From the NCBI RefSeq assembly GCF_013030945.1, contig NZ_JABBXF010000095.1, forward strand, positions 1 to 44,529: a DNA stretch of 44,529 nucleotides, in the 5' to 3' direction. The position numbers were made by a program, and so were the translations under genes. The stretch comes from Streptomyces morookaense (GTDB taxonomy: Bacteria; Actinomycetota; Actinomycetes; Streptomycetales; Streptomycetaceae). Shown here piece by piece: positions 25,097-32,438 of the stretch (its first letter is position 1; each line of letters opens with the position of its first letter). Below the pieces are notes generated by a model. The model did not search any database. It was not told the DNA's origin and worked only from the letters and a program-made list of their open reading frames with translations.

Positions 25097-25995
25097 CGTA
25101 CAACTTTTTCACTGTCGACCCTCTGGATGAGTCCACGCTTTACCAAGCGCTGGCTTCCTGCCTTGAAGTGGACGTCGACTCCGTTGACGTAGCCGATGCA
25201 GATGGCGACCAGGATTCCCGGAACTGGGACGCCCTGGTCCTCTGCGACCACTCGGAAGTCCATGGGAAGGTTTCACGGTACCTGGACATCTATGTTCAGG
25301 ATTCCGTAGCCCATCAGCCCAGCGAGGCCGACCTGGCCCTGCGGTTCGCTACTGCAACGCAGTCAGTGATTCTCTACCCGGCTGAGGAGAACATCCCCAG
25401 TGCGTACTGGTTGGTGACCCCGAGCGGGTTGGTGACTCGCACTCGCCTTATGGCTGCTGACGACGATCGGTCGGTTTACACGATCGATGCCGTCGAGTCG
25501 GCGGTACCACAGCTTCCCGACGTGGACGTTGAGCAGTTGCCTGAAATTGTTCGCGCGCACTCTCTCCCTACGCCGATTGCAGACGCCTTTTCCGAGGCAG
25601 TTGCCGCTCGAAGGGGACGAGTCGGAGAGCCTCCGAGTCCTTCCCTCGCGGATGAGCCAGGTGCCGCTTTCTACCGTGCCCGCATCTCCCTGGAGGAGTG
25701 GGAGCGGATGGTCCACCGAATGAGCTCCGGTTGGCAGCCGACCGGCCGCTACCCTGGCGAGCTTTACAGGGAAGCGCTGGAGGCTCGCGACCGTGTCTCG
25801 GATGTCATCAACGAACTGCCCCAGCCGGTTGGCGCTCAGCTGCTTACGGGAGTCAACCAACTTGACGACGAGTTCCAGCGCTTCACTCAAGACGACAACG
25901 GGCAGACTATGGGGCAGTCTTTCGGCCTCTCTGGGGACGATGTGGCCGGCCGCGCTTGGTGGTGGAAGCGGAAGCCCGTCAACCTCCCCTGGTAA
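25093..25995 (+). CDS. probable immunity protein (two-domain, unrecognised)
   Basis: 300 residues, cytoplasmic, acidic at the N-terminus, no signal peptide. Residues 1-160 (from MTYNFFTVDPLDESTLYQAL) are followed by a Pro/Ser hinge and a helical C-terminal half containing EEWERMVHRMSSGWQP, RYPGELYREALEARDR and WWWKRKPVNLPW. The start overlaps the toxin stop by ATGA. The lower GC and A/T-ending codons match the toxin tip, so the two entered together. Immunity is inferred from position and composition only. The aromatic C-terminal half may be a shared module fused to a specific head. Confidence 0.65.
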   Translation: MTYNFFTVDPLDESTLYQALASCLEVDVDSVDVADADGDQDSRNWDALVLCDHSEVHGKVSRYLDIYVQDSVAHQPSEADLALRFATATQSVILYPAEENIPSAYWLVTPSGLVTRTRLMAADDDRSVYTIDAVESAVPQLPDVDVEQLPEIVRAHSLPTPIADAFSEAVAARRGRVGEPPSPSLADEPGAAFYRARISLEEWERMVHRMSSGWQPTGRYPGELYREALEARDRVSDVINELPQPVGAQLLTGVNQLDDEFQRFTQDDNGQTMGQSFGLSGDDVAGRAWWWKRKPVNLPW

Positions 25996-26033
25996 ACGTT
26001 GACGTTACGCAGGGAAGGCACTCGACATCCGTA

Positions 26034-26529
26034 ATGGGCAACTGCTTCGACGGTGGTGATCACTGTCTCTCCATGTCCAACGGCGGCACCGTCGTCTTCG
26101 TCGACGTCCTGACGCTCGCCGTCTCCGAACTCGCCGACGAGCCCTGGCACTACCCGGTTCGCCTCGCTCATTGCGCTGCAGGACCAGAACCTCATGGGCC
26201 GCGGCAACGTCGGATTCGACCTTGAGGACATCGACTGGGGGCCGTCACCGCAAGAGCAGCGAGATGCCAAGAGGTTCGTGCTCCGCGTCATCGACCTCGC
26301 CCTCGCCCGGCACCGTTGGGACGAGCTTGGTTATGAACCGCCCTACGCTGCCCAGTACCTGGAGGCGTTCCGGGCCATGGTCGAGGCGTACGACCCCGCC
26401 ACGCCGGCCTGCGGGCTCGGCGGCCCCTTCCCCGCAGTGGAAGAGGCCGCCCTCGCCTCCTGCGTCAGGCACCGTGTCCTCACCGGGCTGCCGTTCTGGG
26501 ACGGCTGCACCTTCTGCCATGCGGAATGA
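26034..26529 (+). pseudogene. conserved hypothetical gene broken by one extra C (immunity-island member)
   Basis: Two frames together make one protein. Frame one starts at ATG 26034 (MGNCFDGGDHCLSMSNGG...) and reads to PWHY at 26153. The next frame continues as RFASLIALQDQNLMGRGNVG and runs to TGA at 26527-26529. Removing one C from CCC at 26154-26156 joins PWHY to RFAS, which fits the family as I remember it (PWxYRFAxLxxLQDQNxxGxG). The whole would be about 164 residues ending FWDGCTFCHAE. It follows the immunity gene by 38 bases. It is either a recent frameshift or a sequencing error in a C-run. Confidence 0.75.
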
Positions 26530-26655
26530 ATTCCTCCGGTGGCGGAATCCATGAATTCCCCGGCGTAGAAGTCGTGGTTTCCGACACCGCAGTGCAACTG
26601 CCCCGCAGGAGACCGAAGTTGTGGTGCGGATGCGATTTGGCGTGGGATTGGTTGC

Positions 26656-27207
26656 GTGAGCGAATACCAGCAGCACTACCAACAGCCCCCGCCGAACCCC
26701 TACATGCATGCTGCACCCCCGCCGCCGTACTACCCGCCGCCCGGGTATTACACGACGCCGGGTCCGCCCTTGCATGCGCTTGCCAATCCGGGGATGCGGC
26801 TGGTGGCGCGTCTGCTGGACCTCGTCCTCGTGACGATGGGCGTGGTGGGTGGTGCTCTCGCTGCGGCCACCCTTCTCGGTGTCGGCGGTGGGGATACGCA
26901 CGGAGTCGAGGGCATGGTGGGCTGCGTGGGGGCCTTGCTTGCCGTGCTGTGCTACGAACCTCTGCTGATCCACCGCTACGGCGCCACCCTCGGCAAACGC
27001 ATATGCCGCCTGCGGGTCGCACGAATTGGGGACGGCGGGAATCCGGCCCTGGGTGCCGCCATGGTGCGCTGGGTCATCTACGCCGCCTGTAATGGCGTTC
27101 TCTTCGTCGGAACGATCAATGCCCTGTCCTGCCTCTGGGACAAGCCCTATCGGCAGTGCTGGCACGACAAGGCCGCCGACAGTGTCGTCGTCAGGCGTGA
27201 CGCGTGA
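26656..27207 (+). CDS. RDD-family membrane protein
   Basis: 183 residues. The N-terminal 40 residues are Pro/Tyr/Gln-rich and cytoplasmic. The RDD domain starts at NPGMRLVARLLDLVLV, carries the family's R...LD pattern and the YGATLGKRICRLRV loop, and ends with the WDKPYRQCWHDKAADSVVV motif. Three membrane segments are visible. RDD proteins have unclear, possibly transport-related roles. The start is GTG at 26656. It lies 126 bases after the broken gene in the same direction; coregulation is uncertain. Confidence 0.87.
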   Translation: MSEYQQHYQQPPPNPYMHAAPPPPYYPPPGYYTTPGPPLHALANPGMRLVARLLDLVLVTMGVVGGALAAATLLGVGGGDTHGVEGMVGCVGALLAVLCYEPLLIHRYGATLGKRICRLRVARIGDGGNPALGAAMVRWVIYAACNGVLFVGTINALSCLWDKPYRQCWHDKAADSVVVRRDA

Positions 27208-27208
27208 A

Positions 27209-27340
27209 TCAGTGCAGCGTACCTGCGCTGATTGCGGTGACGAAGCGCTTCCACGCTGCGGGCGGGACGAGGAGGGTCGTCCCGTGCAGGGCGGTCTTGC
27301 TGTCCCTTATGGGGACGGGGGCGGCGGGTATTCGATCCAT
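27209..27340 (-). pseudogene. C-terminal remnant of a DUF397 protein
   Basis: On the minus strand an ATG at 27340 opens a 43-residue frame containing PVPIRDSKTALHGTTLLVPP and AAWKRFVTAISAG, which is the C-terminal half of the DUF397 family (RDSK...f....W..F). The N-terminal WxKSSYS part is absent. It lies downstream, in the same frame, of the DUF5753 remnant, the usual order for WhiJ/AbaA-type regulator loci in Streptomyces. Confidence 0.7.
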
Positions 27341-27364
27341 ACGGTTCTCATGAAGAAAATTCCT

Positions 27365-27566
27365 TCAACCGGTGCGGACGCAGTCCGGCGTCTGGAGAAG
27401 GCCTGGTACGGAGCACCCTGCGTACTGGCGGATCGACCTCGCCTGGGCCTCGATTTCGCGTAGGCGCTCGCACTTGTCCGGATGCGACGCCCGCAACGCC
27501 AGCCCGTACAGTCCGTACAGCAGCTTGAAGACGCCGACCGCGTCCAGCTTCTCCGCTCGAGACCGA
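27365..27566 (-). pseudogene. remnant of a DUF5753 (HTH-associated) regulator
   Basis: A minus-strand frame ending at TGA 27365-27367 contains EIEAQARSIRQYAGCSVPGL, then LQTPDCVRT, the signature of DUF5753 domains (EAxxIRxY..xxVPGLLQTPxYxRA). The N-terminal HTH and the C-terminal ~150 residues are missing. It runs into the DUF397 remnant separated by one stop, as after a large internal deletion. Confidence 0.62.
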
Positions 27567-27567
27567 C

Positions 27568-27809
27568 TTCCGGAGCGTACGCGTGGATCACAATCCCTCG
27601 GGCAAACCCGTCAGTTGATCCCACGTACGAGGCACCCCGCCCTGAACCGCCCGAGCCTCGGGAGTCGAAACCTGAGCGTTCTTTCCAAGGAATGGTGGGT
27701 CGCTGGACCCACCCGCCCTCCCAACTCCCGCCTATACACGTACGGATGACATTTCGCTAGCGCGGCACCCCGGCCCTCCGCGGCCGTGTAGCGTGCCCAG
27801 CAACAAGCA
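27568..27809. other. intergenic stretch without a recognisable gene
   Basis: Together with the two remnants this fills the 667-base gap between the RDD gene and the HTH gene. I see no open frame with convincing codon bias or motif here; plus and minus readings are short and low-complexity. A small palindrome CCCGAG-C-CTCGGG lies near 27650-27662. Confidence 0.5.
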
Positions 27810-27844
27810 ACCCCCGCCCGGTGCTGGAACACCGGAACGGGGGT
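27810..27844 (+). promoter_or_regulatory. two-part hairpin in the leader of the HTH gene
   Basis: ACCCCCG (27810-27816) pairs with CGGGGGT (27838-27844), and inside it CCGGTG (27818-27823) with CACCGG (27830-27835). It ends 30 bases before the HTH start. I recall similar hairpins before related Streptomyces HTH genes; an attenuator is possible. Confidence 0.5.
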
Positions 27845-27874
27845 CTGACCACCGTGATCGGATAGGACGATCCA

Positions 27875-28543
27875 ATGGCTGCCGCCCAGCTTAGCCCTGC
27901 CCCGCGCATGGCCCGACCCGGATTCGGGAAGCGCTCCGTACCCGACGCCCAAGGCCCGTGCAGCAGACGCATGTTCGCCCGCCTCCCGCCCCGCGAGGCC
28001 TTCATCGCCACGCACATCGACCGGCTCCCCGACGGCGCCGCCGTCGACATCAAGACCCTCTCCAAAGAGATCCCCGAGTACGGGCAGCAAGCCATGGCCT
28101 CCGCCCTCAAGGCGATCTCCGCAGTCGGGCACCTGCGCCGTGTCCGCGAACGCCTCGGCGGCGACCGCACCCAGTGGGTGCAGCGCACCTACTTCTCCCG
28201 CACCCCGCGCAGCGACGCCTGGTGGCGGCAGTTCCTCTCCGGCAGCGATTCCCCCGCAGAGGCGGCACCCGAGCCACCGCGCCCCGTTCACCCGCCCGGG
28301 CGCACCCCCGCCTACAGCGCCCTCGCCGCGCTTGGCCGCACCGACCCCCGCATGACCCTCTCCGCCAACGAATGCATCGCACTTGAGCCCCTCGCCGCCG
28401 AGTGGTTGGCCCGCGGCGTGACCGCACCGCACCTCGTCCAAGCCCTCACCAGCGGGCTCCCCGGCCGACGACCACGTCCGCGCCCACCCCCGAACCATGC
28501 TTCCAGCAGCCCAATTCACGAATCCTCGACCGTAAGTTCGTGA
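27875..28543 (+). CDS. HTH/winged-helix DNA-binding protein, probably C-terminally truncated
   Basis: 222 residues. The core at about 40-105 (FIATHIDRLPDGAAVDIKTL, then AMASALKAISAVGHLRRVRE) is a winged-helix of the type common in Streptomyces accessory regions, followed by a Pro-rich linker and a GRTDPRMTLSANECIALEPL domain. Full-length relatives as I remember them continue well beyond the point where this reads SGLPGRRPRPRPPP. In another phase from about 28462 the reading is ADDHVRAHPRTMLPA before a stop, so a one-base slip may have occurred there. AGGA lies 9 bases before the ATG. Confidence 0.68.
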   Translation: MAAAQLSPAPRMARPGFGKRSVPDAQGPCSRRMFARLPPREAFIATHIDRLPDGAAVDIKTLSKEIPEYGQQAMASALKAISAVGHLRRVRERLGGDRTQWVQRTYFSRTPRSDAWWRQFLSGSDSPAEAAPEPPRPVHPPGRTPAYSALAALGRTDPRMTLSANECIALEPLAAEWLARGVTAPHLVQALTSGLPGRRPRPRPPPNHASSSPIHESSTVSS

Positions 28544-28574
28544 ATCGCGCTGCCGGAACGGCCCGCTCCGTGAG

Positions 28575-28583
28575 TTATCCACA
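28575..28583 (+). promoter_or_regulatory. isolated DnaA-box-like 9-mer
   Basis: TTATCCACA matches the classic DnaA-box consensus exactly. It is alone, 41 bases before the AbiEi/DUF559 gene. A chance match is possible, though AT-rich 9-mers are rare here. Confidence 0.3.
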
Positions 28584-28623
28584 GGGGTTCACGGGCGGCG
28601 TTCAAATCGGCTGTGCTGGGCAC

Positions 28624-29565
28624 ATGAAGGTGAAGGAAAAGCACCGTCCACTGCACCGCCTTGCCGCTTCGCAAGGCGGCATCCTGCTGACCTCCCAAGC
28701 CGTCGCCTGCGGGCTGCTCCGCAGCGGAGCCGCCGACATCCTGCGGCGTGCCGGCTGGGTCCAGTTGCTGTTCGGCGTGTGGGCGCAGCCCGGACGGAAC
28801 GTGGACTTGCGATTGCGGTTACTCGCCGTGCAGCTAAAGCAGCCGCACTGGATTGCGAGTCACAGTGCAGCCGCCGCACTTCACCGCATCGACATGGTGC
28901 GGCCCAACAGCATCGAGCTCACCGTTCCCCGGCGCGGTCCCCGGACGCGGGTTCGCGGGGTCACCCTGCATCCGGCGCCTCTGGCCGACGACGAGGTCAC
29001 CGTCGTCGCAGGAGTGCGGGCCACCACGGTCCTTCGCACCACATGCGACCTGATGTGCACCCTTCCCCTCCACGAAGCCGTCATCGCCGCCGACGACGTC
29101 CTCGCCCGGAGACTCCTGCGCCGGGAGCACATTGCCGACGCACTCGCGCCCCCGCGCCCCCGCCGCGTCGGGGTCCGCGCTGCGCGGCGGGCGTTGGCAC
29201 TTACCGATCACGCCTCCGGGTCCCCTGCCGAGACCAAGGCGCGGCTGGAGATGCACGAGGCGGGGCTGTTCCCCGAGTCGCAGGCGGAGGTGATCACGCC
29301 CAACGGGCGGGTGCGGCGGCTGGACTTCCTGTTCCGGGCCGAAGGGCTCGGCATCGAGATCGAAGGGCACGCCTGGCACGGGAGCCGGAGCGCGCATCAG
29401 AACGATGCCATCCGGTTCAACGAGCTCGCCGGATGCCCGGAAATCAGGGAGATGCTGCGGTTCACGTATGACGACGTCTTCCGGCGGCCACAGCGCTTCA
29501 TCCGCACCATCCAGGAGGCACTCCAGCGGCTTCGCCGCCAGGGTCCGTTACCCCGGCGGGAGTGA
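28624..29565 (+). CDS. AbiEi-like antitoxin-type regulator with DUF559 (Vsr-like) nuclease domain
   Basis: 313 residues. The N-terminal ~60 residues form the winged-helix of type IV AbiEi-like proteins (LAASQGGILLTSQAVACGLL, then GWVQLLFGVWA). The C-terminal DUF559/Vsr-endonuclease-like part shows SPAETKARLEMHEAGLFPES, RRLDFLFRAEGLGIEIEG (D233, E245, E247), WHGSRSAHQNDAIRFNEL and LRFTYDDV, so the nuclease-fold acidic residues are kept. No AbiEii partner adjoins. Stand-alone proteins of this type are common in actinobacteria and unassigned. The ATG at 28624 was used. Its 3' end overlaps the convergent kinase by 18 bases. Confidence 0.82.
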   Translation: MKVKEKHRPLHRLAASQGGILLTSQAVACGLLRSGAADILRRAGWVQLLFGVWAQPGRNVDLRLRLLAVQLKQPHWIASHSAAAALHRIDMVRPNSIELTVPRRGPRTRVRGVTLHPAPLADDEVTVVAGVRATTVLRTTCDLMCTLPLHEAVIAADDVLARRLLRREHIADALAPPRPRRVGVRAARRALALTDHASGSPAETKARLEMHEAGLFPESQAEVITPNGRVRRLDFLFRAEGLGIEIEGHAWHGSRSAHQNDAIRFNELAGCPEIREMLRFTYDDVFRRPQRFIRTIQEALQRLRRQGPLPRRE

Positions 29566-30792
29566 GTGTGGTGGCTTGTGGTGCTTGCGAGGCTTCTGCT
29601 TTGGGGCAGTTGAGGTGGGCGGGGTGGCCGAGGACATCGGGTCGGGCAGGGCAGGCGGGGCCACCGAACCCGTTCCTCCTCCGGTCCCGCCTCCCGTTCC
29701 GCTCTTGTCCCCGCTGCTGAAGAGCGACGAGCCGATCAACGCCGCCACGACGAAGGCCACGATGCCGGCGATCACCCCGATCAGCGTCTTGCGCCGCTTC
29801 GGCGGCCGGGCCGACCGGGCCGACCGGGGCGGTTGGGGCGGTCGGGGTGATTGGGGCGGCCCGGACGGCGGGGTCGGCCGCACGGAAGCCGGGGCATACG
29901 CGGGCATCGGCGCCGGCACCGGCGGAGCCATCGGCTGCTCCGGCGGCAACGGCCTTACCGGCGGCGCCGCCCTCTGCCGTCCCCCCGACCACTCCCGCCC
30001 CGCGAACCACTCCGCCGTCTCCTGTGCCGACGGGCGCTCCTCCGGCGCCTTCGCCAGCATCCGCAGCACGAACTGCTCCAGCGCGGGCGGGATCCCGGGG
30101 TTGTGCCGGCTCGGCGGCACGGGGGCGTCGTCCACATGCATGTACAGCAGCGCCGTGGGGTTCTCCGACCAGAACGGCGGGCGGCCGGTCAGCAGCTGGT
30201 ACAGCACGCAGCCCAGCGCGTAGACGTCCGACTCCGGGCCCGCCAGCCGGCCCAGTGCCCGCTCGGGGGCGAGGTATGTGCTCGTACCGACGATCTGGCC
30301 CGCGCGGGTCAGCCCGGCCGAGGTCGCGTCGACGAAGCGGGCGATGCCGAAGTCGCCGATCTTGACGGTGTCGTTCGGGGCCAGCATCAGGTTGGCCGGC
30401 TTGATGTCGCGGTGGACCACACCCTGGCCGTGGGCCGCCGCCAGACCGCCCGCCGCCTGGGCCGCGATGCGAGCGACGCGCTCCGGGGCGAGGGGGCCGC
30501 GCGCCGCGACCTCCCGGTCCAGGCTCACGCCGTCCACCAGTTCCATGACCAGGTAGAAACGGCCGTCCCACTCGCCGAAGTCGTAGACCGCGACGACCTG
30601 GGGGTGGTTCAGCCGCGCCGCGGTCTGCGCCTCCAACCGGAACCGGGCCGCCGACGACTCGTCGCCTCCCTCGGGCAACAGCAGCTTCACAGCCACCTGA
30701 CGCCCCAGCACTTCGTCCGTGCCGCGCCAGACTTCGCCCATTCCGCCGCGACCGAGCAGCTCCCCCAACCGGTACCGACCGGCAACCTGCAC
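29548..30792 (-). CDS. transmembrane Ser/Thr protein kinase
   Basis: 414 residues from GTG 30792, chosen because AAGGTGG precedes it and typical kinases begin near RYRLGELLGRGGMGEVW. K36 (VAVKLLL), HRDIKPAN with D129, DFG with D147, and the APE and P+1 region are intact. A Pro-rich juxtamembrane segment follows, then a membrane helix (KTLIGVIAGIVAFVVAALIG). The external tail is only about 65 Gly/Pro/Ser/Lys-rich residues with no folded sensor. An upstream in-frame ATG at 30912 would add 40 unlikely residues. It is divergent from the transfer-like cluster and shares its 296-base promoter region. Confidence 0.88.
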   Translation of the reverse strand: MQVAGRYRLGELLGRGGMGEVWRGTDEVLGRQVAVKLLLPEGGDESSAARFRLEAQTAARLNHPQVVAVYDFGEWDGRFYLVMELVDGVSLDREVAARGPLAPERVARIAAQAAGGLAAAHGQGVVHRDIKPANLMLAPNDTVKIGDFGIARFVDATSAGLTRAGQIVGTSTYLAPERALGRLAGPESDVYALGCVLYQLLTGRPPFWSENPTALLYMHVDDAPVPPSRHNPGIPPALEQFVLRMLAKAPEERPSAQETAEWFAGREWSGGRQRAAPPVRPLPPEQPMAPPVPAPMPAYAPASVRPTPPSGPPQSPRPPQPPRSARSARPPKRRKTLIGVIAGIVAFVVAALIGSSLFSSGDKSGTGGGTGGGTGSVAPPALPDPMSSATPPTSTAPKQKPRKHHKPPHSLPPG

Positions 30793-31088
30793 CCGTACCA
30801 CCTTGAACTCGAAGAACTCGAACGACCCCGCGATGCGCTGAGGCAGCAGGGTACCGACCGAACACCCTCTCGCCCGAACCCCGCCCTCCGGGGGAAATTG
30901 CTCCGCGTTCATACCCGTGATACACAGAGTCACCGCAGGTCAGTGCAGTGGCAGCGGGCCACATAAGGGTTCAGGCAAAAATTGCCGCCAAATCGACATG
31001 CAGTGGCGGGGTTTCGGCGAAGATAGGTCCCGACCTTTGCCCTGAGGCAGGGCGGGCACAACTACCCATAAGGGGCGGTGAGTTACAA

Positions 31089-31397
31089 ATGTTTTTGGCG
31101 GCCGGTAAGGGCGACATCAACACCATTATTGGCGGAATCGCCCCCAACTGGGGGCCTTTCGGCACCCTGGGCAACGAGGCGCGCGTGATGATCGAGGTCA
31201 TCATGGCCGTGGCCATCCTGCTCTGCCTGGCGATCGCCATCTGGGGCGCGGCGAAACAGCGCATCGGCGCCACGGCCCTGCGCGACACCTTCAGCGCCGA
31301 GCAGGGCAAGGGACTGATCGTCGCCGGCCTGACCGGTGTGTTCATCATCGGTTCGCTGGGCACCTTGTTCACCATCGTCTATGGCATGGCGGTCTGA
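31089..31397 (+). CDS. small two-helix membrane protein (pilin-like, T4SS cluster)
   Basis: 102 residues. A short loop (GGIAPNWGPFGTLGNEARVM) precedes a membrane helix (IEVIMAVAILLCLAIAIWGA), a polar loop with AAKQRIGATALRDTFSAEQG, and a second helix (LIVAGLTGVFIIGSLGTLFT). The size, two helices and first place in an operon of VirB6/VirB4-like genes resemble VirB2/TrbC or actinobacterial conjugation small membrane proteins. No signal peptide cleavage site is clear. Function is inferred from context. Confidence 0.72.
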   Translation: MFLAAGKGDINTIIGGIAPNWGPFGTLGNEARVMIEVIMAVAILLCLAIAIWGAAKQRIGATALRDTFSAEQGKGLIVAGLTGVFIIGSLGTLFTIVYGMAV

Positions 31398-31604
31398 CGT
31401 CCGCCTGCGTTTTCGACGCGCCTCGCCCCCATCCCCCCGCGCATCCGCCCGCGCAGGCCCTCCCGTCCCTGATTCCCCCCGCCACCGAGGCTGCCTCCTG
31501 ATGCCCCCTCACACCCCCACGTGCTCCCCCCGGAAACCGTTCGCCCCGCTACCGTCTTACGGGGGCGGCAAGCCAGCCACGACGTACGAGGGAGCAGGCG
31601 AGCG

Positions 31605-32438
31605 ATGAGTCTCGGCGACGACGGTTACGGCGACGACCGCCACATGACCCGTACGCGGCTCCCCGAGGGCGAGTTCGCCCCGCATGCGCAGCCGCGCCGC
31701 GGGCTGCCCTCGCGGCGGAACCTGATGACGGTGGTCGGGGTGGTGGTGCTGCTCATCGCGGCCATCGCCTTCGCGAACCGGGGCGGGGGCAACAGCGGTT
31801 CGGGGAACGGAGGTTCCGGTTCCGGCGCCGACAAGGGGGCGAGCAGCCGGGCGACGGCGCCCACGGGCACCAAACCGGTGGAGGGGAAGGGGGCTTCCGG
31901 GCTTCCTTCGGGGTTCGCCCATTCGGAGCAGGGTGCCGCTTCCGCTGCCGCGAACTTTGCGGTGTCCCTGGTGTCGGCCGACATCCTCAAGCCGCAGCGG
32001 CGGCATCAGATCGTCGAGCAGATCTTCACGGGGGACAAAGCCCCCGAGTTGCAGACCAAACTCGATGCCGCGTACTCCAAAGACTTCCTGGCCAAGCTGG
32101 GCCTGAACGAGAACGGCGACGCCGCCAAGGGCATGACATACGTGTCCCGCACCGTCCCCGTCGGCACCAAGGCGACGGAGTACAGCGACTCGTCCGCTTC
32201 CGTCGACGTCTGGTGCACCGGCGTGTTCGGCACAGCCGGAACCGGCTCCACCACCCCGGTGGCCAACGACTGGTTCACCATGACGATCAAGCTGCGCTGG
32301 GTGGACAACGACTGGAAGGCCGAAGCCTTCTCCCAGAAGGACGGCCCCGCACCGGTGAACAGCGACCGCACCGCATCCACGGCAGATGAGATCGCAAAGG
32401 CAGTCGAGCAATACGGAGGCTTCACTTATGCCCGGTAG
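31605..32438 (+). CDS. bitopic membrane protein, VirB8/TcpC-like position
   Basis: 277 residues. A cytoplasmic basic N-terminus, one helix (NLMTVVGVVVLLIAAIAFAN), a Gly/Ser/Asn linker and an external domain of about 170 residues (FAHSEQGAASAAANFAVSLV to the end) with the compact alpha-beta pattern of NTF2-like assembly proteins (VB8/TcpC). The start is ATG 31605. The 207 bases before it contain no recognisable gene. It overlaps the next gene by 11 bases. Confidence 0.75.
   Translation: MSLGDDGYGDDRHMTRTRLPEGEFAPHAQPRRGLPSRRNLMTVVGVVVLLIAAIAFANRGGGNSGSGNGGSGSGADKGASSRATAPTGTKPVEGKGASGLPSGFAHSEQGAASAAANFAVSLVSADILKPQRRHQIVEQIFTGDKAPELQTKLDAAYSKDFLAKLGLNENGDAAKGMTYVSRTVPVGTKATEYSDSSASVDVWCTGVFGTAGTGSTTPVANDWFTMTIKLRWVDNDWKAEAFSQKDGPAPVNSDRTASTADEIAKAVEQYGGFTYAR

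Noticed and set aside
26520..26570. Repeated GGAAT...ATTCC blocks downstream of the broken gene
   Set aside because: Two short imperfect palindromes; too small to separate from chance.
28586..28610. GTTCACGGGCG...GTTCAAATC resembling a PHO box
   Set aside because: Spacing is 13 rather than 11 and the second unit loses the CACC core.
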